DNA from: DAIDKA01 sp035485475
GTDB lineage: Bacteria; Pseudomonadota; Gammaproteobacteria; Steroidobacterales; Steroidobacteraceae
Length of the DNA: 10,243 nucleotides
Reading direction: 5' to 3'
NCBI GenBank assembly: GCA_035485475.1
Contig: DATHOA010000073.1
Span: forward strand, 1-10,243
This document shows, in pieces, positions 1 through 6,104 of the stretch; position 1 is the first letter of the stretch; every line of letters begins with the position of its first letter. A program made the translations under genes and the position numbers. Under the pieces are notes generated by a model. It worked only from the letters and a program-made list of their open reading frames with translations. It did not search any database and had not been told where the DNA came from.

Positions 1-2
1 GC

Positions 3-80
3 AAAGGTCATGACGCGGACCGCCTACTGGATTTGAGTCGCTTGCAGTTCTTTCGGCTTATGTATAAAAACGTGACCTAG
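3..80 (+). CDS. Possible C-terminal fragment of an upstream gene (unidentified)
   Basis: The frame beginning at base 3 is open from the window edge to a TAG at 78-80, giving about 25 residues ending in FFRLMYKNVT. If real, it is the tail of a gene lying mostly outside the window and ending 26 bases before the crp start. I do not recognise it. Third-position GC is only about 60%, lower than in the definite genes here, and the stretch also contains promoter-like bases, so it may simply be intergenic DNA. Frame 1 closes earlier, with a TGA at 34-36. Confidence 0.25.
   Translation, partial: KGHDADRLLDLSRLQFFRLMYKNVT
42..68 (+). promoter_or_regulatory. Possible crp promoter
   Basis: TTGCAG (42-47) resembles a -35 element and TATAAA (63-68) a -10 element. 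The 15-bp spacing is shorter than the 17-bp optimum. A transcript would begin near base 75 and carry a leader of about 30 nt before the crp ATG at 107. This is the most AT-rich stretch upstream of the gene. It was assigned by eye only. Confidence 0.3.
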
Positions 81-86
81 AGCGCA
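71..86 (+). promoter_or_regulatory. Weak Crp-like operator at the crp promoter
   Basis: CGTGA, six bases, then GCGCA matches the TGTGA-N6-TCACA Crp consensus at 4/5 and 3/5 half-site positions. It would overlap the start of transcription predicted from the -10 at 63-68, a position that usually represses. This suggests negative autoregulation, but a site this weak can occur by chance. Confidence 0.2.
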
Positions 87-106
87 CGCGCTCGGGGGAT
101 TTGGAT

Positions 107-850
107 ATGGATGAGAACGTCAAACCGCTCAGTGACATACCAGCGATCAATCGCTTTCTGAGCTACTGCCGCATTCGCACGGTGCCTTCGAAGACCGTGG
201 TGATTCATGCCGGAGATCTGCCAGACGTTCTGTACTACATCATCAGCGGCTCGGTCGAAGTGATGATCGAGGACGAGGAAGGCAACGAGATGGTTCTCGC
301 CTACCTCAACAAGGGCCAGTTCTTCGGTGAAATGGGCCTGTTCTACGAGCAGCCCACACGCAGCGCGTGGGTGCGCACCCGCAATCAGTGCGAACTGGCG
401 GAAATGACCTACCCGAGATTCCGGCAGATCGCAGCCGAAAGCCCGGGACTGATTTTCGAGCTGGCGACCCAGCTGGCCACCCGCCTGGACCGCACGAACC
501 GCAAGCTCGGCGACCTGGCCTTCGTGGATGTCACCGGCCGCGTGGCCCACGCCATCATGGATCTGTGCGGCGAACCCGATGCCATGACGCATCCGGAGGG
601 CATGCAGATCAAGGTCAGCCGTCAGGAACTGTCACGCCTGGTCGGCTGCTCGCGCGAAATGGCGGGCCGGGTACTCAAGGTGCTCGAAGACCAGGGGCTG
701 CTGCGGGCCACGGGCAAGACCATCGTGGTCTTCAACGCGCGCCCCAAGACCAAGACCCGCCCGGTGATCGTTCCGGCCACTTCCAAGCCGGTCAATACGC
801 GGTTGGCGCGGGTCGAAGAGGCCGACGATGACGAGGACGACGACGAGTAG
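107..850 (+). CDS. crp: Crp/Vfr-family cAMP-responsive transcription regulator with acidic C-terminal tail
   Basis: 247-residue global regulator of the Crp/Vfr type, a cytoplasmic DNA-binding dimer. The N-terminal cyclic-nucleotide domain (about residues 20-125) has the phosphate-binding cassette FGEMGLF (73-79, with G74 and E75) and R85-S86. These match the cAMP-contacting residues of E. coli CRP. Xanthomonas Clp, which binds c-di-GMP, has Arg-Glu there, so cAMP is the likelier ligand. The residues equivalent to E. coli T127-S128 are T130-N131. LAFVDVTGRVA (137-147) and DAMTHPEGMQIKVSRQEL (158-175) follow the family closely. The winged helix-turn-helix keeps R183, E184 and R188 of the DNA-recognition helix. 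E. coli CRP ends at the equivalent of about residue 212. Here 35 more residues follow, basic and proline-rich first, then EEADDDEDDDE. The ATG at 107 is preferred over the in-frame TTG at 101 because GGGGGA (94-99) lies 7 bases before the ATG and only 1 before the TTG. The gene converges on rpe with a 6-base gap. Confidence 0.95.
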   Translation: MDENVKPLSDIPAINRFLSYCRIRTVPSKTVVIHAGDLPDVLYYIISGSVEVMIEDEEGNEMVLAYLNKGQFFGEMGLFYEQPTRSAWVRTRNQCELAEMTYPRFRQIAAESPGLIFELATQLATRLDRTNRKLGDLAFVDVTGRVAHAIMDLCGEPDAMTHPEGMQIKVSRQELSRLVGCSREMAGRVLKVLEDQGLLRATGKTIVVFNARPKTKTRPVIVPATSKPVNTRLARVEEADDDEDDDE

Positions 851-858
851 GTCGTCCT
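834..858. terminator. Inverted repeat spanning the crp and rpe stop codons
   Basis: AGGACGAC (834-841) and GTCGTCCT (851-858) form a perfect 8-bp stem with a 9-base loop. The repeat covers the last Crp codons, the Crp stop (848-850) and most of the rpe stop (857-859). It could act as a two-way transcription barrier between the convergent genes. Neither strand has a T-run after the stem, so it is not a classical intrinsic terminator. Confidence 0.4.
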
Positions 859-1528
859 AGCGTGCGGCGTCGATGGCCGCGCGCATTGCCTTGAGCGTGG
901 CGGCGTAATCGGTGCTGCCAAACACCGCAGAGCCTGCGACGAAGGTATCGGCCCCCGCGGCCGCAATCAGGCCGATGTTCTCAACCTTCACGCCCCCATC
1001 GATCTCGAGCCGCACGGGGCGGCTGTGTGCATCAATCCGGGCCCGCACCGCTTTGAGCTTCTCCAGCGACTGGGCGATGAACTTCTGGCCGCCAAAACCG
1101 GGGTTCACGGACATGATGAGCACCATGTCGAGCTTGCCCAGCGTGTAATCCAGCCACTGCAACGGCGTCGCCGGATTGAACACCAGACCGGCGCGGCAGC
1201 CCTGGTCGTGGATCAGTTCGATGGTGCGGTCCACGTGTTCGGTGGCCTCAGGATGGAAGCTGATATAGGTCGCACCGGCACGCGCGAAGTCGGCGACGAT
1301 GCGGTCCACGGGGCTCACCATCAGATGCACATCGATCATGGCATCCGGTGAATGCCGATGCAGGGCCTCACACACCATCGGGCCGATGGTGAGGTTCGGC
1401 ACGTAGTGGTTGTCCATGACATCGAAGTGGATGATATCGGCGCCGGCGTGCAGCACGGCATCCACTTCCTCGCCCAGGCGGGCGAAGTCGGCGGACAGGA
1501 TGGAGGGGGCGATCCAGCTCGTTTCCAT
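857..1528 (-). CDS. rpe: Ribulose-phosphate 3-epimerase
   Basis: 223-residue cytoplasmic enzyme that interconverts D-ribulose 5-phosphate and D-xylulose 5-phosphate in the pentose phosphate pathway. It is a TIM barrel of normal family length. Visible signatures are IAPSILSADF near the N-terminus (S11 for substrate), HFDVMDNHYVPN (34-45, metal ligand H34 and catalytic/metal D36), DVHLMV (66-71, metal ligand H68), MSVNPGFGGQ (139-148), EIDGGV (175-180, second acid D177) and the phosphate-binding AGS (198-200). The ATG at 1526-1528 starts 21 bases after the djlA stop, with no convincing Shine-Dalgarno sequence. Translation is probably coupled to djlA within one transcript. In many gammaproteobacteria rpe sits with gph and trpE; here it is paired with djlA and converges on crp. 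Confidence 0.97.
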   Translation of the reverse strand: METSWIAPSILSADFARLGEEVDAVLHAGADIIHFDVMDNHYVPNLTIGPMVCEALHRHSPDAMIDVHLMVSPVDRIVADFARAGATYISFHPEATEHVDRTIELIHDQGCRAGLVFNPATPLQWLDYTLGKLDMVLIMSVNPGFGGQKFIAQSLEKLKAVRARIDAHSRPVRLEIDGGVKVENIGLIAAAGADTFVAGSAVFGSTDYAATLKAMRAAIDAAR

Positions 1529-1549
1529 GGTTTCAGGATACTACCAGCA

Positions 1550-2368
1550 TCAAATCCCGCGGCGTTCGCGCACGAGCTCCCAGGCCTCGATGATCTGCTG
1601 GGTGCGCTGCTTGGCATGCTCGATCATCGACTCCGGCAGGCCATTGGCTTTGAGCTTGTCGGGGTGATGGCGGCTCAGCTGACGCCGATACGCCAGCGAG
1701 AGCTCCTCGTTGCTGTTCTGCGGGGTGCATTCCAGCACCTTGTACGCCTGCCCCAGTCGCGACTCCTCGTCCACGGCCGCACCGCTGCCGTGGCTGCCGG
1801 CATAGCCACCGCGGCGCATGCGCAGCACGGCCTCGATATGGGCAAACTCGATGCCACCCAGTCCCAGGCGCGTGGCGATGTTCTGCAAGACGGTACGCGC
1901 CGTCGGCTGCAGGTCATTGCCCATCAACGCCGCGCGCATCTGGATCTCGACAAACGCGCGCATCAGATCCGGCCGGCCGCCGCACGCGCCGTAGAGCCCA
2001 TCGAGCGCGGTGCCCAGCGCAAATTGCGCGGACTTGCCCTGCGTGAAACAGGCGATCGCCACCTGCACCTGCTCCGGCGTCAGCCGCAGCTCCGACATGA
2101 CCGCACGCGCAGCCTGGATTTCCTGCTCCGACACGCGTCCATCGGCCTTGGCCACGTGGCCCATGACCTGGAACGCGGCGCGAAAGAAGCGATCACCGAT
2201 CTGGGTCGCGCTGGCTCCCGCCGCACTGCCAATACCGGGGCGCCGGCCGATGGTCGGTGTGGAGGCGGCATCAAACTGATGACCAATCACGACACCGATC
2301 GCCGCGCCGACCGGGCCACCAGCCATCAGGCCGATCAGGCCACCCACCGCTTTTCCGATCCATTGCAT
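1550..2368 (-). CDS. djlA: DjlA, membrane-anchored DnaJ-like co-chaperone
   Basis: 272-residue co-chaperone that stimulates DnaK ATPase from the inner membrane (E. coli DjlA has 271 residues). A short N-terminal segment is followed by one glycine-rich membrane span (about 5-30, including GLMAGGPVGAAIGVVIGH), which mediates dimerisation in this family. A TerB-like acidic helical region follows (about 55-180, with KADGRVSEQEI). The J domain is at the C-terminus (about 203-272), with the DnaK-activating HPD at 235-237 in SRHHPDKLK. The frame is open upstream to 2446, but the ATG at 2366-2368 gives MQWIGKAVGG. This aligns with the known DjlA N-terminus (MQYWGK), and an earlier start would put charged residues before the anchor. 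No clear Shine-Dalgarno sequence precedes it. The gene is first in the djlA-rpe unit and diverges from purC. Confidence 0.95.
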   Translation of the reverse strand: MQWIGKAVGGLIGLMAGGPVGAAIGVVIGHQFDAASTPTIGRRPGIGSAAGASATQIGDRFFRAAFQVMGHVAKADGRVSEQEIQAARAVMSELRLTPEQVQVAIACFTQGKSAQFALGTALDGLYGACGGRPDLMRAFVEIQMRAALMGNDLQPTARTVLQNIATRLGLGGIEFAHIEAVLRMRRGGYAGSHGSGAAVDEESRLGQAYKVLECTPQNSNEELSLAYRRQLSRHHPDKLKANGLPESMIEHAKQRTQQIIEAWELVRERRGI

Positions 2369-2370
2369 AC

Positions 2371-2384
2371 GCTGATATATTAGC
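2371..2384. promoter_or_regulatory. Near-palindromic AT-rich promoter core between djlA and purC
   Basis: GCTGATATATTAGC is a 14-bp inverted repeat with a single G-T mismatch pair. Read on the plus strand it offers TATATT (2376-2381) as a purC -10; read on the minus strand it offers TAATAT (2382-2377) as a djlA -10. It is the only AT-rich stretch in the 64-bp divergent gap. No good -35 is visible on either side; the best plus-strand match is TTCCGA at 2353-2358 with 17-bp spacing. The djlA transcript would start about at its ATG, which fits the missing ribosome binding site. Confidence 0.4.
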
Positions 2385-2432
2385 AACCACGGCGCTCGCC
2401 GCTTTATTGCCACCTCAAACCTCAAGAAAACG

Positions 2433-3320
2433 ATGACATCCGGCACCGTCTACCGAACCGCCCTCAGCGGCCTGAAACTCCTGTATGCGGGTAAGGTACG
2501 GGACAACTATGCCGTGGACGAGCACAGCATGCTCATCGTCACCACGGACCGGTTGTCGGCCTTCGACGTCGTGCTGCCCGACCCGATTCCACAAAAGGGT
2601 CGCGTGCTGACGCAGATCTCCAATTTCTGGTTCGAGCGCACGCGCGCCATCGTACCGAATCACCTCACCGGACGGGCGCTCGCGCAGCTGCCGCTGGCGG
2701 CGGCGGAGCTGGCGATGCTCGAAGGTCGCGCGATCATTGTCAAACGACTCAAACCGCTGCCCGTCGAAGCCGTGGTGCGCGGTTACCTGATCGGCTCGGG
2801 CTGGAAGGACTACCAGCGCAGCGGCACGGTGTGCGGGGTCGAACTGCCGGCCGGCCTGAAGCTCGCGCAGCAGCTGCCCACGCCGATTTTCACACCCGCC
2901 ACCAAGGCCGAGCTTGGCGCACATGATGAGAACATATCCTTTGCGCAGGTGAGTGGCCTGATCGGTGCGGATCTGGCCGCAAAAGTGCGCGCCACGGCGC
3001 TGGCGCTGTACCGGTTCGCAGCCGACCATGCCCGGGCGCGCGGCATCATCATTGCCGACACCAAATTCGAGTTCGGGCTCACCGCTGATGGTGAACTGAC
3101 GCTGATGGATGAAGTGCTGACACCGGACTGTTCGCGATTCTGGCCGGCCGACACCTACCAGGTCGGCATCAGTCCGCCGAGCTTCGATAAGCAGTTCATC
3201 CGCGATTACCTCGAAACGCTGGACTGGGACAAGCGCGCGCCGGGACCCGCGCTGCCTGCCGAGATCATCACCCGCACCCGCGATAAGTACCTCGAAGCCC
3301 TGCAGCGCCTGACCGCCTGA
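2433..3320 (+). CDS. purC: Phosphoribosylaminoimidazole-succinocarboxamide synthase (SAICAR synthetase)
   Basis: 295-residue cytoplasmic enzyme that joins CAIR and L-aspartate with ATP to give SAICAR, the step after PurK/PurE in IMP synthesis. The N-terminal ATP-binding lobe has LLYAGKVRDNY (16-26) and IVTTDRLSAFD (35-45), then PQKGRVLTQIS (53-63). VVRGYLIGSGWKDY (114-127), IIADTKFEFG (206-215), LMDEVLTPDCSRFW (224-237) and SFDKQFIRDYLE (250-261) build the active site. It is the long form of the family; E. coli and Bacillus enzymes are near 240 residues. The ATG at 2433 is preceded by a weak AAGAAAA (2424-2430). yihY begins 4 bases after the stop, so the two are very likely co-transcribed. 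No PurR box or purine riboswitch is visible in the short leader. Confidence 0.97.
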   Translation: MTSGTVYRTALSGLKLLYAGKVRDNYAVDEHSMLIVTTDRLSAFDVVLPDPIPQKGRVLTQISNFWFERTRAIVPNHLTGRALAQLPLAAAELAMLEGRAIIVKRLKPLPVEAVVRGYLIGSGWKDYQRSGTVCGVELPAGLKLAQQLPTPIFTPATKAELGAHDENISFAQVSGLIGADLAAKVRATALALYRFAADHARARGIIIADTKFEFGLTADGELTLMDEVLTPDCSRFWPADTYQVGISPPSFDKQFIRDYLETLDWDKRAPGPALPAEIITRTRDKYLEALQRLTA

Positions 3321-3324
3321 ACCC

Positions 3325-4731
3325 ATGTCCAACTGGCCATGGGATCAGCTGGATGCCGCTGTCTTCAGCCGGGCCTCCGGCCGAGCGGGGCTGGTCCGCA
3401 AGGTCGCGCGCCTCGGCCGCTATCCCTATGCCGTGATCCGCGATCTGGTCGGCGGGCAGATCAACATGCGCGCCACCGCGCTGGTATTCACGACCATGCT
3501 GTCGATGGTTCCGTTGCTGGCGTTCAGCTTCATCATCCTGCGACAGCTGGGCAGCCATGCCGGACGTGACCTGCAGCCCATCGTGATGGAGTTTTTCCGC
3601 CCCGTGGGTCCGGGTGCGGATGATATGACGCGCGAGGTGCTGCAGTTCGCCGGCCGCCTGCGCCGTGGCGTGGTCGGCGTCCTGGGCATCACCTTCGTCG
3701 CCTGGTCGCTGATTGGCACGATCCAGAAGGTCGAGGACAGCTTCAACTACGTATGGCGGGTACCCCAGCCCCGCAGCCTCGGGCGCCGCGTGGCGGAGTT
3801 CCTGAGCCTGCTGGTGGTAGGCCCGTTGCTGCTGGGGGGATTCATCGCGCTGTCGCACACCGCGTTCATCGCCGGCCCCGTGCAGCTGGCCAGCTCCCTG
3901 CCCCTCGTGAAGCGCCTCAGCAGCCTCGGCGTGCATGTCGCCCCTTACCTGATGGTGACCACGCTGTTCACTTTTCTGTACATGTTCATTCCCAACACGC
4001 GGGTGCGCTTCGCGCCGGCGCTCAGCGGCGCGGTGGTGGCGGGCGTGCTGTGGGCGGCCGTCGGCAGCATTTTCACGCGCTTCGTGGAATACAGCTCGCG
4101 CCTCACATTGGTCTACGCGGGCTTTGCGGCCGTGGTCGCGGTGGTGACCTGGACGTACTTCGGCTGGGTGATCCTGCTGTCGGGCGCACAGCTGTCGTTC
4201 TACATCCAAAATCCGAGCTACCTGCGCTTCGGGCTGCGCCAGCTGCATCTGTCGGTGGTCGAGCTCGAGCAGTTGGCACTCACGATCGCGTTTCTCATCG
4301 GCCACAATGCCGCGACCGGTCGGCCGCGCTACACGCTGGACGTACTGGCCACGGACCTGGGCGTTACGGGCGTCGCGCTCGCGCCACTGATCACGGCGCT
4401 GGAGCAGGCGCGGGTGCTGAAGTTTTCCGGCGAGCAACTGCAGCTGGCGCGCGATCCGGCGCGACTGGCCGTCAGCGACATCATCGAGGCGGTCCGGCAG
4501 CAGCGCAGCGGCAAGCCGGTGAGTCGTGCCCTGGCGGTCCCGGGAGTCAGCGACATCGTTGCGCGGGTCGATGCGGCGCGGCGCGCCAGCTGCGCCGGCT
4601 ACACCTTGCAGGAGCTGCTGCAGACCAGTCCGCTGCAGTTGGCTGATCCGAGTGTGGATCAGACCGGGGAGCTGCCGGTCGAGGCGCTGCGGGAGGCGGC
4701 TACTCCCCGGCAATCGTCAGATCGCCAATGA
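3325..4731 (+). CDS. yihY: YihY/BrkB (UPF0761) family inner-membrane protein with Rrf2-like C-terminal domain
   Basis: 468-residue integral membrane protein. Its biochemical role is unknown in the family; the old name RNase BN is a misassignment. Six hydrophobic segments are visible, roughly at 51-74, 113-135, 158-182, 202-222, 230-252 and 263-290. Family signatures are RATALVFTTMLSMVPLLAF (49-67) near the first span, EDSFNYVWRV (137-146) and the stretch YMFIPNTRVRFAPALSGA (219-236). E. coli YihY stops after the last span. Here about 170 residues follow, of which 310-432 resemble an Rrf2-type winged helix: a helix-turn-helix-like TLDVLATDLGVTGVALAPLI (337-356), a wing with LQLARDPARLAVSDIIEAV (372-390) and a final YTLQELL (426-432). 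The start lies 4 bases after purC with no Shine-Dalgarno sequence, suggesting translational coupling. The last 32 bp overlap the 3' end of pmbA on the other strand. Confidence 0.9.
   Translation: MSNWPWDQLDAAVFSRASGRAGLVRKVARLGRYPYAVIRDLVGGQINMRATALVFTTMLSMVPLLAFSFIILRQLGSHAGRDLQPIVMEFFRPVGPGADDMTREVLQFAGRLRRGVVGVLGITFVAWSLIGTIQKVEDSFNYVWRVPQPRSLGRRVAEFLSLLVVGPLLLGGFIALSHTAFIAGPVQLASSLPLVKRLSSLGVHVAPYLMVTTLFTFLYMFIPNTRVRFAPALSGAVVAGVLWAAVGSIFTRFVEYSSRLTLVYAGFAAVVAVVTWTYFGWVILLSGAQLSFYIQNPSYLRFGLRQLHLSVVELEQLALTIAFLIGHNAATGRPRYTLDVLATDLGVTGVALAPLITALEQARVLKFSGEQLQLARDPARLAVSDIIEAVRQQRSGKPVSRALAVPGVSDIVARVDAARRASCAGYTLQELLQTSPLQLADPSVDQTGELPVEALREAATPRQSSDRQ
4643..4662 (-). terminator. Hairpin downstream of pmbA, inside the yihY 3' end
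   Basis: CTGATCC (4643-4649) and GGATCAG (4656-4662) form a perfect 7-bp stem with a 6-base loop. It lies about 38 bases beyond the pmbA stop on the minus strand, inside the poorly conserved tail of yihY. It could end or stabilise the pmbA transcript. There is no T-run, so it may be chance. Confidence 0.25.
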
Positions 4732-6046
4732 GCACCGAGCCGGTGTGCAGTGCCCCGCGACCATCGACGTCAGCGCCGAGCGCCACAATGCTCTGGAACA
4801 TGTCGCGCAGGTTGCCCGCGATCGTGATCTCGTGCACGGGGTAGGCCAGCTCGCCGTTCTCGACCCAGAATCCGCTGGCGCCGCGCGAGTAATCGCCGGT
4901 CACGGGGTTGACACCCTGGCCCATCAGTTCGGTGACCAGCAGTCCCGAACCCATGGTGCGCAGCAGTTCGGCCCGCGTCGCCGCCGCCGCGGAGGTGCGG
5001 ATGAAAAGATTGTGCACGCCATCGGCATTGCCGGTGGTCCGAAGGCCCAACTTGCGGGCTGAGTAACTGTCGAGCACATACCCCTGCACCACGCCATCAA
5101 TGACCAGCTTGCGGTCCCGCGTGGCCACGCCTTCCCCATCAAACGGACTGCTGGCCAGCGCCTTAGGAATATGCGGCCGCTCCTCGATCTGCACGAAGGC
5201 CGGAAACACCCGCTGCCCGGCCGAGTCGAGCAGGAAGGTGGTCTTGCGATACTGACTGCCGCCGCGAATGGCGCCGATATAGCTGCGGAACAGGCTGCGG
5301 GCCATTTCCGGAATGAACATCACCGGTGCGCGCTGCGTCGCCAGGCGCCGCGCGCCCAGGCGCGCGATGGCGTTTTCACCCGCGCGTCGACCGATCGCCC
5401 CGGCATCCTCCAGGTCCTGCGGATCACGCGCGCTGGAGTACCAGAAGTCGCGCTGCATATCCTCGCCGTCGCTGGCGAGCAGGACGCAGCTGATCGAATG
5501 GGAGCTGCTGGCGAATCCCGCCAGAAAGCCATGCGAGTTGCCATAGACCCGCACGCCGCGCTGGTTGCCGACAGTGGCGCCTTCGGAGTTGGTGAGCCGC
5601 CCGTCCACCGCCATGCCGGCGGCCTCGCAGCGGCGCGCCAGTTCGACCGCCTGGTCCGCTTCGAGGTCCCAGCGGTGATACAGGTCCAGGTCGGGGACTT
5701 CACGGGCCAGGTCTTCGGGGTCCGCCAGGCCCGAACACTCATCCTCGGCGGTGTAGCGCGCGATGGCGCAGGCCTTCTCGACCGTGGCGCGCACCGCCTC
5801 GGAGCTCAGATCCCCGGTGCTGGCCGAACCCTTGCGCTTGCCAAAGTACACCGTCAGACCCAGGCCGCGATCGCGCTGGTATTCGATGGTGTCCACTTCC
5901 CCCAGGCGCACCGTGGCCGTGAGTCCGCGCTGCAAGCTGGCATCGGCCTCGCACTGCGAGGCGCCGGCACGCCTGGCTTCCGCCAGGATCTGCTCGATGA
6001 CTTGTGTAAGCTCCGGGATCCGGGAGGCGTCGACTTCCTGCTGCAT
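4700..6046 (-). CDS. pmbA: PmbA/TldE, subunit of the TldD-TldE metalloprotease
   Basis: 448 residues (E. coli PmbA has 450). With TldD it forms a cytoplasmic heterodimeric protease that degrades unfolded peptides. In E. coli it matures microcin B17 and degrades the CcdA antitoxin. PmbA is the non-metal subunit, and as expected no HExxxH motif is present. Recognisable stretches are RGLGLTVYFGKRKGSAST (60-77), SSPFDGEGVATR (299-310), YSARKLGLRTTGNADG (328-343) and GQGVNPVTGDYSRGASGFW (376-394). The ATG at 6044-6046 gives the family length, with AGGA 3 bases before it. The frame is open back to 6202, and the ATG at 6089-6091 would add an unconserved hydrophobic stretch, so the shorter form was chosen. 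tldD is not in the window. It diverges from yjgA, an arrangement shared with E. coli, and its 3' end overlaps yihY. Confidence 0.94.
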   Translation of the reverse strand: MQQEVDASRIPELTQVIEQILAEARRAGASQCEADASLQRGLTATVRLGEVDTIEYQRDRGLGLTVYFGKRKGSASTGDLSSEAVRATVEKACAIARYTAEDECSGLADPEDLAREVPDLDLYHRWDLEADQAVELARRCEAAGMAVDGRLTNSEGATVGNQRGVRVYGNSHGFLAGFASSSHSISCVLLASDGEDMQRDFWYSSARDPQDLEDAGAIGRRAGENAIARLGARRLATQRAPVMFIPEMARSLFRSYIGAIRGGSQYRKTTFLLDSAGQRVFPAFVQIEERPHIPKALASSPFDGEGVATRDRKLVIDGVVQGYVLDSYSARKLGLRTTGNADGVHNLFIRTSAAAATRAELLRTMGSGLLVTELMGQGVNPVTGDYSRGASGFWVENGELAYPVHEITIAGNLRDMFQSIVALGADVDGRGALHTGSVLIGDLTIAGE

Positions 6047-6072
6047 ATGTCCTGCCGCTGCGTTGGTGCAGA

Positions 6073-6081
6073 ATTGTAGCC
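6073..6081 (-). promoter_or_regulatory. Candidate pmbA -10 element
   Basis: On the minus strand this reads GGCTACAAT, with TACAAT at 6078-6073 as a good -10 hexamer about 27 bases before the pmbA start. The same 9-mer occurs on the plus strand before purE (6660-6668). No -35 match is seen at the right distance. Confidence 0.35.
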
Positions 6082-6089
6082 CAAGGAGC

Positions 6090-6104
6090 ATGGTAACCAC
6101 GTGA
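6090..6104 (+). promoter_or_regulatory. Four-codon minigene overlapping the yjgA start
   Basis: ATG GTA ACC ACG TGA encodes Met-Val-Thr-Thr and stops one base into the GTG start of yjgA (GTGA overlap). AAGGAG (6083-6088) is one base before this ATG and twelve before the GTG, neither an ideal spacing. Ribosomes engaging here could terminate and restart on yjgA. It may also be a coincidence of a short leader. Confidence 0.25.

Noticed and set aside
1352..2383. Plus-strand open frame (343 codons) opposite djlA and rpe
   Set aside because: It covers parts of two confidently identified genes on the other strand and has the composition of a shadow frame.
2369..2446. Longer djlA start at 2444-2446
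   Set aside because: It would place a charged, unconserved 26-residue stretch before the membrane anchor and overlap purC. The ATG at 2368 matches the family N-terminus.
3268..4713. Long minus-strand open frame (481 codons) opposite yihY
   Set aside because: It lies opposite a well-supported membrane-protein gene. Its translation is rich in Arg, Gln, His and Asp with no domain, as expected of antisense frames in GC-rich coding DNA.
3325..4731. Naming the membrane protein ribonuclease BN
   Set aside because: That activity belongs to the RNase Z family protein ElaC. The YihY name RNase BN is a historical error, and the protein has no nuclease motif.
4733..4745. CACCG-AGC-CGGTG hairpin just after the yihY stop as a terminator
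   Set aside because: It is a 5-bp stem with a 3-base loop, no T-run, and lies inside pmbA coding sequence; such short GC repeats are common at this base composition.
5171..6079. Plus-strand open frame (302 codons) opposite pmbA
   Set aside because: pmbA is clearly the real gene; the opposite frame has no motif and no ribosome binding site in a plausible place.
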